From CAWFSE01 sp963697565 (GTDB lineage: Bacteria; Actinomycetota; Actinomycetes; CAVWCF01): DNA of 64,000 nt. The position numbers and the translations under genes are program-made. Positions within the stretch are counted from its first letter, which is position 1, and each line of letters opens with the position of its first letter. Shown piece by piece: positions 40,774-49,308 of this stretch. The notes under the pieces were generated by a model that did no database searches, was not told the DNA's origin, and saw only the letters and a list, made by a program, of their open reading frames with translations. The DNA lies in NCBI GenBank assembly GCA_963697565.1, contig CAVOOM010000009.1:62001-126000 (forward strand). The letters run 5' to 3'.

Positions 40774-41676
40774 TCAGGGGGTGTCGGTCAGCGGAGGCTG
40801 GGCGGCGGGGCCGGAGGTGGGCGGTCGGACGCCGGCGGCCTCGAGCGCGGCCATCAAGCGAACCCGCAGGGCGCGGGCGACCACCAGGTGCTTGCCGGGG
40901 ACGGTCTGGACCTGGACCCGGAAGGTGACCGCCACCGGGGTCATCGTCTCCACCGCGACGATCGGCTCTTCGTCCAGGACGACGTCGGCCCACTCGGGGT
41001 CGCGCCCGAAGGCGATGGCCTCGGCGCGGAGGACTCCCGACACCGCCTCGATGTCCTCTCCGTACGGGATGGGCACGTCTGCCACCGCCAGCCCGTATCC
41101 CTGCGAGCGGTTGCCAAGCGCGCCGATCGTGCCGTTGGGGACGTACCAGACCACGCCGGAGGCGTCCCGCAGCTCCGTCACCCGCAGCCCGACGCGCTCG
41201 ACCGTGCCCACCGCGTCGCCGATGTCGATCACGTCGCCGACGCCGTACTGGTCCTCAAGGATCATGAAGATCCCGGAGAGGAAGTCCTTGACGAGGCTTT
41301 GCGCCCCGAAGCCCACGGCGATGCCGACGAGGCCGGCGCTGGCCAGCAGCGGGGCCATGTTGACCCCCAGCTCGCTGAGCACGATCAGGGCGGCAAGCCC
41401 GAAGAGGGTGACGGTGACCAGGCTCTTGAGCAGCGATGAGACCGCGCCGATCCGCGCCCGGTAGCGCTCGATGGCCTGGGCGTCGGCTGCGCGCTGGCCG
41501 GAGACCACCGGGCTCGTCGCCATCCGCCGGCTGATGGCGTTGTTGGCCATGCTGCGGGCGAGCCGATCGGTCAACCGGTGGATCGCCCAGCGCAGCACGA
41601 ACGCCAGCACCACCGTCACCGCGATGACGATCAGTGCGTTGCCCTCGATCGAGAAGGGGTTCTCCGCCGTTGCCAC
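40774..41676 (-). CDS. Small-conductance mechanosensitive channel (MscS family)
   Basis: This 300-residue membrane channel has an N-terminal helix (ALIVIAVTVVLAFVLRWAI), a second (LLKSLVTVTLFGLAALIVLSEL), and the pore helix with the Gly/Ala pattern GLVGIAVGFGAQSLVKDFLSGIF. The beta domain begins QYGVGDVIDIGDAVGTVERVGLRVTELRD, and the C-terminal alpha/beta part ends in a Pro-rich tail. It releases solutes on hypo-osmotic shock. The GTG at 41676 is the start. Confidence 0.95.
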   Translation of the reverse strand: MATAENPFSIEGNALIVIAVTVVLAFVLRWAIHRLTDRLARSMANNAISRRMATSPVVSGQRAADAQAIERYRARIGAVSSLLKSLVTVTLFGLAALIVLSELGVNMAPLLASAGLVGIAVGFGAQSLVKDFLSGIFMILEDQYGVGDVIDIGDAVGTVERVGLRVTELRDASGVVWYVPNGTIGALGNRSQGYGLAVADVPIPYGEDIEAVSGVLRAEAIAFGRDPEWADVVLDEEPIVAVETMTPVAVTFRVQVQTVPGKHLVVARALRVRLMAALEAAGVRPPTSGPAAQPPLTDTP

Positions 41677-41686
41677 GCGCGTGATG

Positions 41687-43814
41687 CTAGCCAGCCCGGG
41701 CTGGGGTGGCGTCGAGGCCGCTCACCGCTGCGGCGAAGGCCAGGGTGTCGGCCGACAGCTCGATCGACTTCGAGAGCGCCCGCGCCCCATGGCCGACGTC
41801 CCCCTCGCGCCGCACCAGCACGGGTCGCGGCGAAGAGGTGGCGTGCTGCAGCGCCGCGCACATCTTGCGCGCGTGCATCGGATCGACGCGGGTGTCGCCG
41901 TCGAAGACCTGGAAGAGCACGGCCGGGTACGCGGTCCCCTCGCGCACGTGGTGGTACGGAGAGTAGCCGAGCAGCCAGCCCAGCTGCTCGGGGTCTTCGG
42001 CGGTGCCGTACTCGACGGCCCAGGTCGCGCCCAGGCCGAACTTCTCGAAGCGCACCATGTCAAGCAGCGGGGCGCTGCAGACCACCCCCGCGAAGAGGTC
42101 CGGCCGACGGGTCAGCGCGGCGCCGACCAGGAGCCCGCCGTTCGACCCGCCGGAGATGACCAGCCGGTCGGGCGTGGTCCAGCCTTCCGCGATCAGCCAC
42201 TCGGCGGCCGCCTCGAAGTCCTCGAAGCTGCGCTGCTTGTGGGCGAGCATCCCGTCGCGGTGCCACTCCTCGCCCTCTTCTCCGCCGCCGCGGATGTTGG
42301 CGACGGCATACACCCCGCCGGCCTCGACCCAGCCGAGGATGCTCGCGGAGAACGCCGGCGTCAGAGGCAGGCCGAACCCGCCGTAGCCGTACAGGATGGT
42401 GGGCCGCGGCTGGGCGGGCTGCCCGTCGTCGCTCGCGGGGAAGACCACGAACATCCGCACCTGAGTGCCGTCCGCAGACGTGTAGACCACCTGACGGGCG
42501 GTGACATCCGGGACCTCGACGGTGCCGGGAGCAGTGGCCCACAACGTGGTCGTCCCGGTGCGGGCGTCCCAGCGCTGCACCGAGACCGGGGTGGTGTGGT
42601 CGGTGTAGGCGAACCATGCCTCGTGGCCGCCCTCGGGCCGCTCCACGATCCCGCTGATCGACCCGACGCCGGGCAGCGGCACCTCGCCGGTGCGCCGGCC
42701 CGTCTCCAGGTCATGGACGGTGATCTCGCCGACGGTGTGCCGGGTCCACGAGCACAGCAGCACGCCGCGCTCGAGCTCGGGGCCGTCCAGGATCGCGTAC
42801 CCGTCCAGGACCGCCTCGGGGTCTTCGGGCACCAGGTCCTCCCAGGCTCCCGACACCAGCCCCTCGGGGGTGGCCACCGCGAGCCGACCGCGCGGGGCCC
42901 CAAGGTCGGTGAACACGTACATCCGGCCGTCGCGGCCAGCCTCGAAGCCGGTCTGGGCGTCGACGCCGATCTGGACCTCCGCGAATGCCGGCGCCTCGAT
43001 CGGCCCGGCGGACAGGTCGGCCACCCACAGGTCGTTGCGTGGGGCCGTGCCCTCGCTGGCCGAGACCTGCAGCCAGCGGCCGTCCCGGCTGACTGACACG
43101 CCGTAGTAGTTCGTCTTCAGCAGCCCGTCGCCGAACACCAGGGTGTCGGTCGAGGGGTCCGTGCCGACGCGGTGCAGCCAAACCCGGCGGTGGTACTGCG
43201 CTTCGTCCTCGGGAAGGTCGGAGGGGTCGAGCCGCCGCACGTAGTAGAACGCGGCGCCGCCGGGCAGCCAGGCGACGGGGGAGTACCGCGCCCGGTCGAT
43301 CGGGCCGTCGACGTCGGCGCCCGTCTCGACCTCGAGGACGCGCAGCACGGACTCCTCACGGCCTCCCTCGGAGACTTGGTACGCGAGCAGCGCGCCCTCC
43401 TTGGAGGGCTGCCAGGAGTCGAGCGTGGTGGCGCCGGACGGGTCCATCGCCATCGGGTCGAGCAGCACCCGCTCGGTGCCGTCTGGGTCGACCGTGAGCA
43501 ACTGCGCGTGCTCTTGGTCCGCGGTGCGGCGCATGAAGAACTGCCGCTCTCCGCGCCAGACGGGCGGGGAGATCGCGCCGGCTGCGAGCAGGGCGGTGAG
43601 CCGCTCGCGGAACATCCCCACCGAGGCCCAGCCAGCCCGCGCGTCGGCGTAGAGCGCTGTCCTGGGCTGAAGACCAGGCGGCCGTGCGCGCGTCGTCGGC
43701 GTCCTCAAGCCACCGGTACGGGTCGGGAACATCCTGGCCATGGAGCCGGTCGACGAGGTCGAGTCGCTCGGCTTGCGGGTAGCGAGGGCCACCCAGTCGC
43801 GCGTCCGCAGTCAC
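41687..43814 (-). CDS. Prolyl oligopeptidase family serine peptidase (S9A, one frameshift)
   Basis: This peptidase of about 708 residues has an N-terminal seven-bladed propeller and a C-terminal alpha/beta-hydrolase domain. The catalytic serine is in GGSNGGLL, with aspartate in DGDTRVDPMHARK and histidine in EGDVGHG. IRGGGEEGEEWH precedes the serine, as in the family. The N-terminal piece (GQDVPDPYRWLEDADDARTAAW) is in a different frame from the body (TALYADARAGW...FRERL), an extra base lying at about 43660-43680. The GTG at 43814 is one arm of an inverted repeat shared with the divergent HNH gene. Confidence 0.92.
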
Positions 43815-43846
43815 GACCCGCGACCCTACGGCACACTGGGGTCGTG
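43812..43846. repeat. 8-bp inverted repeat embracing two divergent GTG start codons
   Basis: CACGACCC (43812-43819) and GGGTCGTG (43839-43846) are perfect inverted copies 19 bases apart. Each includes the GTG start of one divergent gene (prolyl oligopeptidase leftward, HNH protein rightward). It may be a shared operator or two similar leaderless starts. Confidence 0.5.
43823..43828 (-). promoter_or_regulatory. -10 element of a likely leaderless prolyl oligopeptidase transcript
   Basis: Read on the minus strand this is TAGGGT, a TANNNT match ending 8 bases before the GTG at 43814. Only 29 bases separate the two divergent start codons, leaving no room for a normal leader. Confidence 0.35.
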
Positions 43847-44356
43847 CCTGCGTCACACGCGCTGGTCCTCAACGCCTCGTACGAGCCCCTGTGCGTGGTG
43901 ACGCTGAGGCGCGCCGTGGTGCTGGTCCTCGCGGAGAAGGCCTTGGTCGTGGAGCACGGCGAGGGGTCGGTCCGCTCGGAGCGGCTGACCCTTGCCGCAC
44001 CCTCGGTGGTGCGGCTGACGCGCTACGTGCGCGTCCCGTACCGCCGCACGGCGCCGCTGACCCGACGTGCCGTGCTGGAGCGCGACGGCCACTCCTGCGC
44101 GTACTGCGCCCGGCGCGCCGAGTCGGTCGACCATGTCGTGCCGAAGTCGCGCGGCGGCCGGCACGAGTGGGCGAACGTGGTGGCTGCCTGCCTGCGCTGC
44201 AACCGGACCAAGGGGGATCGCATGCTCGGCGAGCTCGGCTGGACCCTGCACTTCGCTCCCGCGCCGCCCCCGCCCACGACCGCCCTGCTGCTGGTCGCCG
44301 GGCGCCGCGATCCGGCCTGGTCGCCCTACCTGGCGCCGCAGGCGGTGAGCGCGTGA
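43844..44356 (+). CDS. HNH endonuclease
   Basis: This is a 170-residue stand-alone HNH protein. The N-terminal part (ALVLNASYEPLCVVTLRRAVVLVLAEKA) is the usual opening of the actinobacterial HNH family. The nuclease core is CAYCARRAESVDHVVPKSRGGRHEWANVVAACLRCN, with zinc cysteine pairs and the catalytic histidine in DHV. Such genes are ubiquitous in actinobacteria; their natural DNA target is unknown. There is no restriction methylase nearby. Its TGA overlaps the GTG of the amidase gene. Confidence 0.92.
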   Translation: MPASHALVLNASYEPLCVVTLRRAVVLVLAEKALVVEHGEGSVRSERLTLAAPSVVRLTRYVRVPYRRTAPLTRRAVLERDGHSCAYCARRAESVDHVVPKSRGGRHEWANVVAACLRCNRTKGDRMLGELGWTLHFAPAPPPPTTALLLVAGRRDPAWSPYLAPQAVSA

Positions 44357-45774
44357 GCGAGCTCCACGACCTGACCGCGCTGGAGCAGGGGGCGGCGGTC
44401 CGCGCCGGCGAGGTGTCGGCCACCGAGCTGGCCGAGCACTACCTGGCGCGCATCGAGGCGGGCAACGAGGCGGTGGGGGCGTTCACCGTGGTGACGCGCG
44501 CGCTCGCCCTGGAGATGGCCGAGGCGGCCCAGCGCCGGCTGGCCGACGCCGACGGGGCGCCCACCCCGCCGCTGCTCGGCGTCCCGGTGCCGGTCAAGGA
44601 CCTCGCGTTCGTGGCGGGGGTGCCGTGCCGGCTCGGCTCGCGGGCGTACGACCTCGTCCCGGCCGCGGACGACTACGTGGTGACCCGCCTGCGGGAGGCG
44701 GGGGTGGTCTTCACCGGCAAGACCGCCACCCCCGAGTTCGGGCTGCCCTGCTACACCGAGACGCTGGTGGGGCCGCCGGCCCGCACCCCGTGGGACCTCG
44801 AGCGGTCTGCGGGGGGCTCCAGCGGCGGGGCCGCGGCCGCGGTGGCCGCCGGGCTCGCCCCGGTCGCGCACGGCAGCGACGGCGGCGGGTCCATCCGGAT
44901 CCCGGCCAGCGTGTGCGGGCTCGTCGGGCTCAAGCCGTCCCGCGGACGGATCAGCAACGGCCCGCTGCGCGACCCGGTGGGGGAGCTGCCCACTCAGGGC
45001 CCGTTGGCGCGCACGGTCGCCGACGCCGCGGCGCTGCTCGACGCGATGGCCGGGCCCTGGCCGGGCGACCCGTATCCGGCGCCCCCGCTTCCGCCCGGCG
45101 AGACGTTCCTGGACCACGCCGGCCGCGACCCGGGGCGGCTGGTGATCGGCCGCTACCGGACCCCGGTCCTGGCCGACATCGAGGTCCACCCCGACTGCGT
45201 CGCGGCGTACGACGAGGCGACCGAGCTGCTGGTGTCGCTCGGCCACGAGGTGGTGGAGGTCGGGCCGCCGTTCACCCACGACGTGGTGCCGCAGTTCGAG
45301 GCGCTGTGGTCCGTGCTTGCGCTGCTGACCCCGGTGGCGCCCGACGACGAGGCTTCGCTGCTGCCGCTCACCCGGTGGCTGCGCGAGCGCGGGACCCAGG
45401 TCAGCGGGATCCAGCTGGCCGGGGCGGTGTCCATGTGCCGACTGCTCTCCAGGGTCGCCATCCAGGCCACCGCCCACTGCGACGCGGTGCTGGCGCCGAC
45501 GCTGGCCCAACCGCCGGCGCTCGTCGGCGGGCTGCGCGACGACGCGGACCCCTGGCGCGACTTCGACAACCAGAAGCGCTTCTCCCCGTTCACCGCCGTC
45601 TACAACGTCACCGGCCAGCCGGCCGTCAGCCTTCCCCTGCACTGGGCTGACAGCGGCCTGCCGATCGGCGTCATGCTCGCCGGCCGGCCGTACGGCGAGG
45701 CGGCGCTGATCGCGCTGGCGGCCCAGATCGAGGCGGCGCGGCCCTGGGCCCACCGCAAGCCCGCCCTCTGGTGA
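44353..45774 (+). CDS. Amidase (amidase signature family)
   Basis: This 473-residue amidase-signature enzyme has the Ser-cisSer-Lys triad in place: the lysine in PVPVKDLAFVAG, and the serines in SAGGSSGGAAAAVAAGLAP. GSDGGGSIRIPASVCGLVGLKPSRGR follows as in the family, and VTGQPAVSLPL near the end is also typical. It hydrolyses a carboxamide to acid and ammonia. It is not GatA, because gatC and gatB are absent and the flanking sequence differs. A GTGA overlap couples it to the HNH gene. It converges with the APC permease, which may import an amide or amine (inference). Confidence 0.93.
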   Translation: MSELHDLTALEQGAAVRAGEVSATELAEHYLARIEAGNEAVGAFTVVTRALALEMAEAAQRRLADADGAPTPPLLGVPVPVKDLAFVAGVPCRLGSRAYDLVPAADDYVVTRLREAGVVFTGKTATPEFGLPCYTETLVGPPARTPWDLERSAGGSSGGAAAAVAAGLAPVAHGSDGGGSIRIPASVCGLVGLKPSRGRISNGPLRDPVGELPTQGPLARTVADAAALLDAMAGPWPGDPYPAPPLPPGETFLDHAGRDPGRLVIGRYRTPVLADIEVHPDCVAAYDEATELLVSLGHEVVEVGPPFTHDVVPQFEALWSVLALLTPVAPDDEASLLPLTRWLRERGTQVSGIQLAGAVSMCRLLSRVAIQATAHCDAVLAPTLAQPPALVGGLRDDADPWRDFDNQKRFSPFTAVYNVTGQPAVSLPLHWADSGLPIGVMLAGRPYGEAALIALAAQIEAARPWAHRKPALW

Positions 45775-45778
45775 TCCC

Positions 45779-47144
45779 TCAGACGGGCGTCTGCCGGTTG
45801 AGGTCGCTGCGCAGCGTCCAGACGTACGCGGGCACGCCGAGCAGGAACAGCATCATCCAGGCGTACACCGACTCCTGGCCGGCGCCGGCGATCGCCACCA
45901 CGGAGTAGACGAAGCCCAGGCCGGCGATCAGGCCGTTGCGCACCAACCGGTGCAGGGGGACCGCGTGGCGGGTGGCGAACGACCACACCAGCTCGGCCCC
46001 GGCGCTGAACGCGTAGGGCACCAGGGTCGCCACCGTGGCGAGCAGGACGATCGTGTTGTAGACGTCGACGAGTTCGCCGCTGGAGAAGTTCAGCACGATG
46101 ACGATCATCGCCAGGCCGCTCGACACCAGCAGCCCGATCACGGGCACGCCCTTGGGGTTGAGGCGCTGGAACCGGCTGGGGAACAGGTGGTCGCGGGCCG
46201 CGGCCATCGGCACCTGGGACTGGATCAGGATCAGGCCGAGCATCGCGCCCGCGCAGGAGATCACGGCGACCACAGACATCGCGGTGCCCGGCCCACGGCC
46301 CGAAGACGATCTCCGCGGAGTCGGCAAGCGGGGCGCTGGAGTTGACCAGGACTGGTCGCGGGGGACGGTGCCGAAGACCGAGAACGTGCTCAGCAGGTAG
46401 AGCGCGGCGACGCCCGAGCGTGCCCAGGACCGTGGCCCGCGGGATGGTCTTCTCCGGCTCGTGCACGTCGTCGGCCGGAACGCACGCCGACTCGAGGCCG
46501 ATGAACGCGAAGAGGGTCAGCGGCAGGCAGGCCGCGATGGCCCCCCAGAACGAGTAGCCGTCGGCGATGAACGGCTGCAGGTATTCCGGGTTGAGGGCGA
46601 ACAGCCCGGCGACCCCCAGCAGCAGCAGGGGCACCGCCTTGAGCAGGGTGAGGATCGCCGTGACAAGGCCCCCGGCCGCGGCGCCCCGCAGGTTGATCGC
46701 GGTGAGCAGGGCCACCGCAGCCGACGGCGACCAGCGATCTCGAGGCGCGCGGTTGCCGTCCACCGCCGGCACGAGTGAGCCGACGTAGCCGACGAGCGCC
46801 ACGGAGATCGCGCCCACGCTGACCCACAGCCCGATCCAGTAGTTCCAGGCGGTCTGGAAGCCGAGGAAGTCGCCGAAGCCGCTGCGCGCGAAGGCGTACG
46901 GCCCGCCCGTCTGGGGGATCCGGCGGGCGAGCGAGGCGAAGGTCAGCGCCAGGGCCAGTGAGCCCGCGGCGGTGATCGCGAACGCGACCAGGCTCACCGA
47001 GCCGTACGCGGCCAGGCTGGCTGGGAGGAGGAAGACCCCCGACCCGATCATCGTCCCGGCGACCAGGCCGGTCGCGACCCACACCCCCATCTGCTTGCGC
47101 TGGGGGGCCTCCTGCGGGGCTGCCTGGTCTGTCTGCACCGTCAT
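45779..47144 (-). CDS. APC family amino acid/polyamine permease (three frameshifts)
   Basis: This integral membrane transporter is about 454 residues with roughly 12 helices. The N-terminus GVWVATGLVAGTMIGSGVFLLPASLAAYGS is the APC substrate-site helix. Later helices include LGLILIQSQVPMAAARD and GLAMIVIVLNFSSG. Frame breaks fall at about 46415 (one extra base: GTL|GVAALYLLSTFSVFG), about 46355 (one missing or two extra: PRDQ|LVNSSAPLADSAEI) and about 46285 (one extra: PWAG|TAMSVVAV). With all three corrected, the protein reads continuously. The closest types are arginine/agmatine or putrescine antiporters; substrate is not proven. Confidence 0.88.
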
Positions 47145-47202
47145 GCCGCGCATCCTGCCGGACGGTGAGCGCGGGCGTGCGCGGTCGGGCAGACTTCGAG
47201 GC

Positions 47203-49308
47203 GTGATCGACTCCGCGCTGCGCGAGCTAGCCTCGACCCACGGCATCTCCACCGAGTACTGGGATTGGCGCGGACGGCATGTCCAGGTGGGCCGCGACGC
47301 CTTGGTCGCCGTGCTCGCGGGGCTAGGGGTCGAGGCGGCGACGCCCGAGGCCGCCCAGGTCGCGGTCACCGCCGACCGCGCGGCGCGCTGGTCACGCATG
47401 CTGCCGCCCACTGTGGTCGCACGCCGCGGGGCGTCTCCGTGGTTCTGGGTCCATGTGCCGCATGGCGAGCCAGCCGAGGTGTGGATCGAGTTGGAGGACG
47501 GGGGCCGCCGCCACGACATCGCGCAGGTCGACCACTGGGTCGATCCGATGCGCATCGGCGGCGCGCTGATCGGCGAGGCGACCTACGCCGTGCCCTCGGA
47601 CCTGCCCGCTGGCTACCACGCGCTGCGGGCCCGCTGCGGTGACACGACGGCGACGGCGACGCTGATCGTGGCCCCCGACCGCCTTGAGATCCCCGCGGCC
47701 TTGGAGCGGGGCCGTGCCTGGGGATTCCTCACCCAGCTGTACGCGGTGCGGTCGCGCCGCTCGTGGGGGATCGGCGACCTCGGCGACCTCGCCGACCTCG
47801 CCGCGTGGAGCGGCCACGAGCTGGGCGCCGGGTTTGTGTTGGTGAACCCGCTGCACGCGGGGTCGCCGGCCACGCCGATCGAGCCCTCGCCCTATCTGCC
47901 CGCGTCGCGCCGCTTCGCCAACCCGCTCTACCTGCGGCTGGAGGCGGTGCCCGAGGCGGCCTACCTCGGGGCCGCGCGGGCCGAGTTCGACCGGCTGGCC
48001 GAGCACGGTCGCGCCCTGACCGACGCGGACGTCATCGACCGCGACGCCTGCTGGCCACTCAAGCGACGGGCGCTCGAGCTGCTGTGCGCGGTCGAGCTCA
48101 CCCCCGGGCGGGCCGCCTCGCTGGCCGCCTACCGCGAGCGCGAGGCGGAGGGGCTCGGCGAGTTCGCCACCTGGTGCGCGCTGGCCGAGGTCCACGGAGG
48201 GGCCCTGGAGGAGTGGCCGGAGGAGTTGCGCGACGCGCGATCGGAGAGCGTGGCCGCCGAGCGGCTGCGGCTGTCGGACGCGGTGGAGCTGCACGTCCGG
48301 GCGCAGTGGTGGCTCGATGAGCAGCTGGCCGCCGCCGCCACCGCGGCGCGCGACGCCGGGATGGGCATCGGGATCGTGCACGACCTGGCCGTCGGGGTCG
48401 ACCCCGACGGGGCCGATCCGTGGGTGCTGGGTGACCTGCTGGCGGGCGACTGCAGCGTCGGGGCCCCGCCGGATGCGTACACCCAGGCCGGGCAGGACTG
48501 GTCGCAGCCGCCCTGGCGCCCGGATCGCCTCGCCGAAGTCGGCTACGCGCCCTACCGGGCGATGCTGCGCACGGTGCTCCGGCACGCCGGCGGGCTGCGC
48601 GTCGACCATGTGCTGGGGTTGTTCCGGCTCTGGTGGGTGCCGGCCGGGATGTCGCCGACCGAGGGCGCGTACGTCCGGTACGACCACGAGGCGCTGATCG
48701 GCATCCTGTTGCTCGAGGCCGAGCGCGCGGGCGCCGTGGTGATCGGCGAAGACCTCGGGACCGTCGAGCCCTGGGTGCGCGACTACCTACGCGAGCGCGG
48801 GGTCTTCGGCACCTCGGTGCTGTGGTTCGAGCGCGGCTGGTCCGACGAGGCGCTGCGCCCCGAGCACTGGCGCGAGCTGTGCCTGGCCTCGGTCACGACG
48901 CACGACCTGCCGCCGACCGCGGGCTACCTGGCCGGGGTCCACGTCGACCTGCGCGGCTCACTGGGCCTGCTGGAGCGCGCGGTCGAGGACGAGCGGGCCG
49001 TCCACGAGGCCGATGTCGCCGAGTGGACCGCGCTGCTCGTGGAGCTCGGGCTGCTGCGCGAGGGCGCCGGCGAGCGGGAGGTCGTCGAGGCGCTGCACCG
49101 GTTCTTGGTCCGCACGCCGTCACGGCTGCTGGGCGTCGCGCTGCCCGATGCGGTCGGCGACCGGCGCCCGGTGAACCAACCCGGCACGCACCACGAGTAC
49201 CCGAACTGGCGGGTGCCGATGACCGACTCGGCCGGCGCCGCGGTGCTGCTTGAGGACCTGCCCGCGCATCCGCGGCTGCGCTCGCTCGTCGAGGCGGTGC
49301 GCGGCTAG
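47203..49308 (+). CDS. malQ: 4-alpha-glucanotransferase
   Basis: This GH77 amylomaltase transfers alpha-1,4-glucan segments in maltodextrin and glycogen metabolism. It is 701 residues from the GTG at 47203, the length of the actinobacterial form with an extra N-terminal beta domain. GH77 landmarks are seen: GRAWGFLTQLYAVRS, PSPYLPASRRFANPLYL, the nucleophile region GLRVDHVLGLFRLWWVP (Asp), the acid/base VIGEDLGTV (Glu), and TTHDLPPTAGY (last Asp). The gene is unbroken. No other glycogen genes adjoin; it is divergent from the permease with 58 bases between. Confidence 0.95.
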   Translation: MIDSALRELASTHGISTEYWDWRGRHVQVGRDALVAVLAGLGVEAATPEAAQVAVTADRAARWSRMLPPTVVARRGASPWFWVHVPHGEPAEVWIELEDGGRRHDIAQVDHWVDPMRIGGALIGEATYAVPSDLPAGYHALRARCGDTTATATLIVAPDRLEIPAALERGRAWGFLTQLYAVRSRRSWGIGDLGDLADLAAWSGHELGAGFVLVNPLHAGSPATPIEPSPYLPASRRFANPLYLRLEAVPEAAYLGAARAEFDRLAEHGRALTDADVIDRDACWPLKRRALELLCAVELTPGRAASLAAYREREAEGLGEFATWCALAEVHGGALEEWPEELRDARSESVAAERLRLSDAVELHVRAQWWLDEQLAAAATAARDAGMGIGIVHDLAVGVDPDGADPWVLGDLLAGDCSVGAPPDAYTQAGQDWSQPPWRPDRLAEVGYAPYRAMLRTVLRHAGGLRVDHVLGLFRLWWVPAGMSPTEGAYVRYDHEALIGILLLEAERAGAVVIGEDLGTVEPWVRDYLRERGVFGTSVLWFERGWSDEALRPEHWRELCLASVTTHDLPPTAGYLAGVHVDLRGSLGLLERAVEDERAVHEADVAEWTALLVELGLLREGAGEREVVEALHRFLVRTPSRLLGVALPDAVGDRRPVNQPGTHHEYPNWRVPMTDSAGAAVLLEDLPAHPRLRSLVEAVRG

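Noticed and set aside
46972..47202. N-terminal extension of malQ
   Set aside because: This part of the frame lies antisense to the APC permease start and has no GH77 similarity; the GTG at 47203 begins the real protein.
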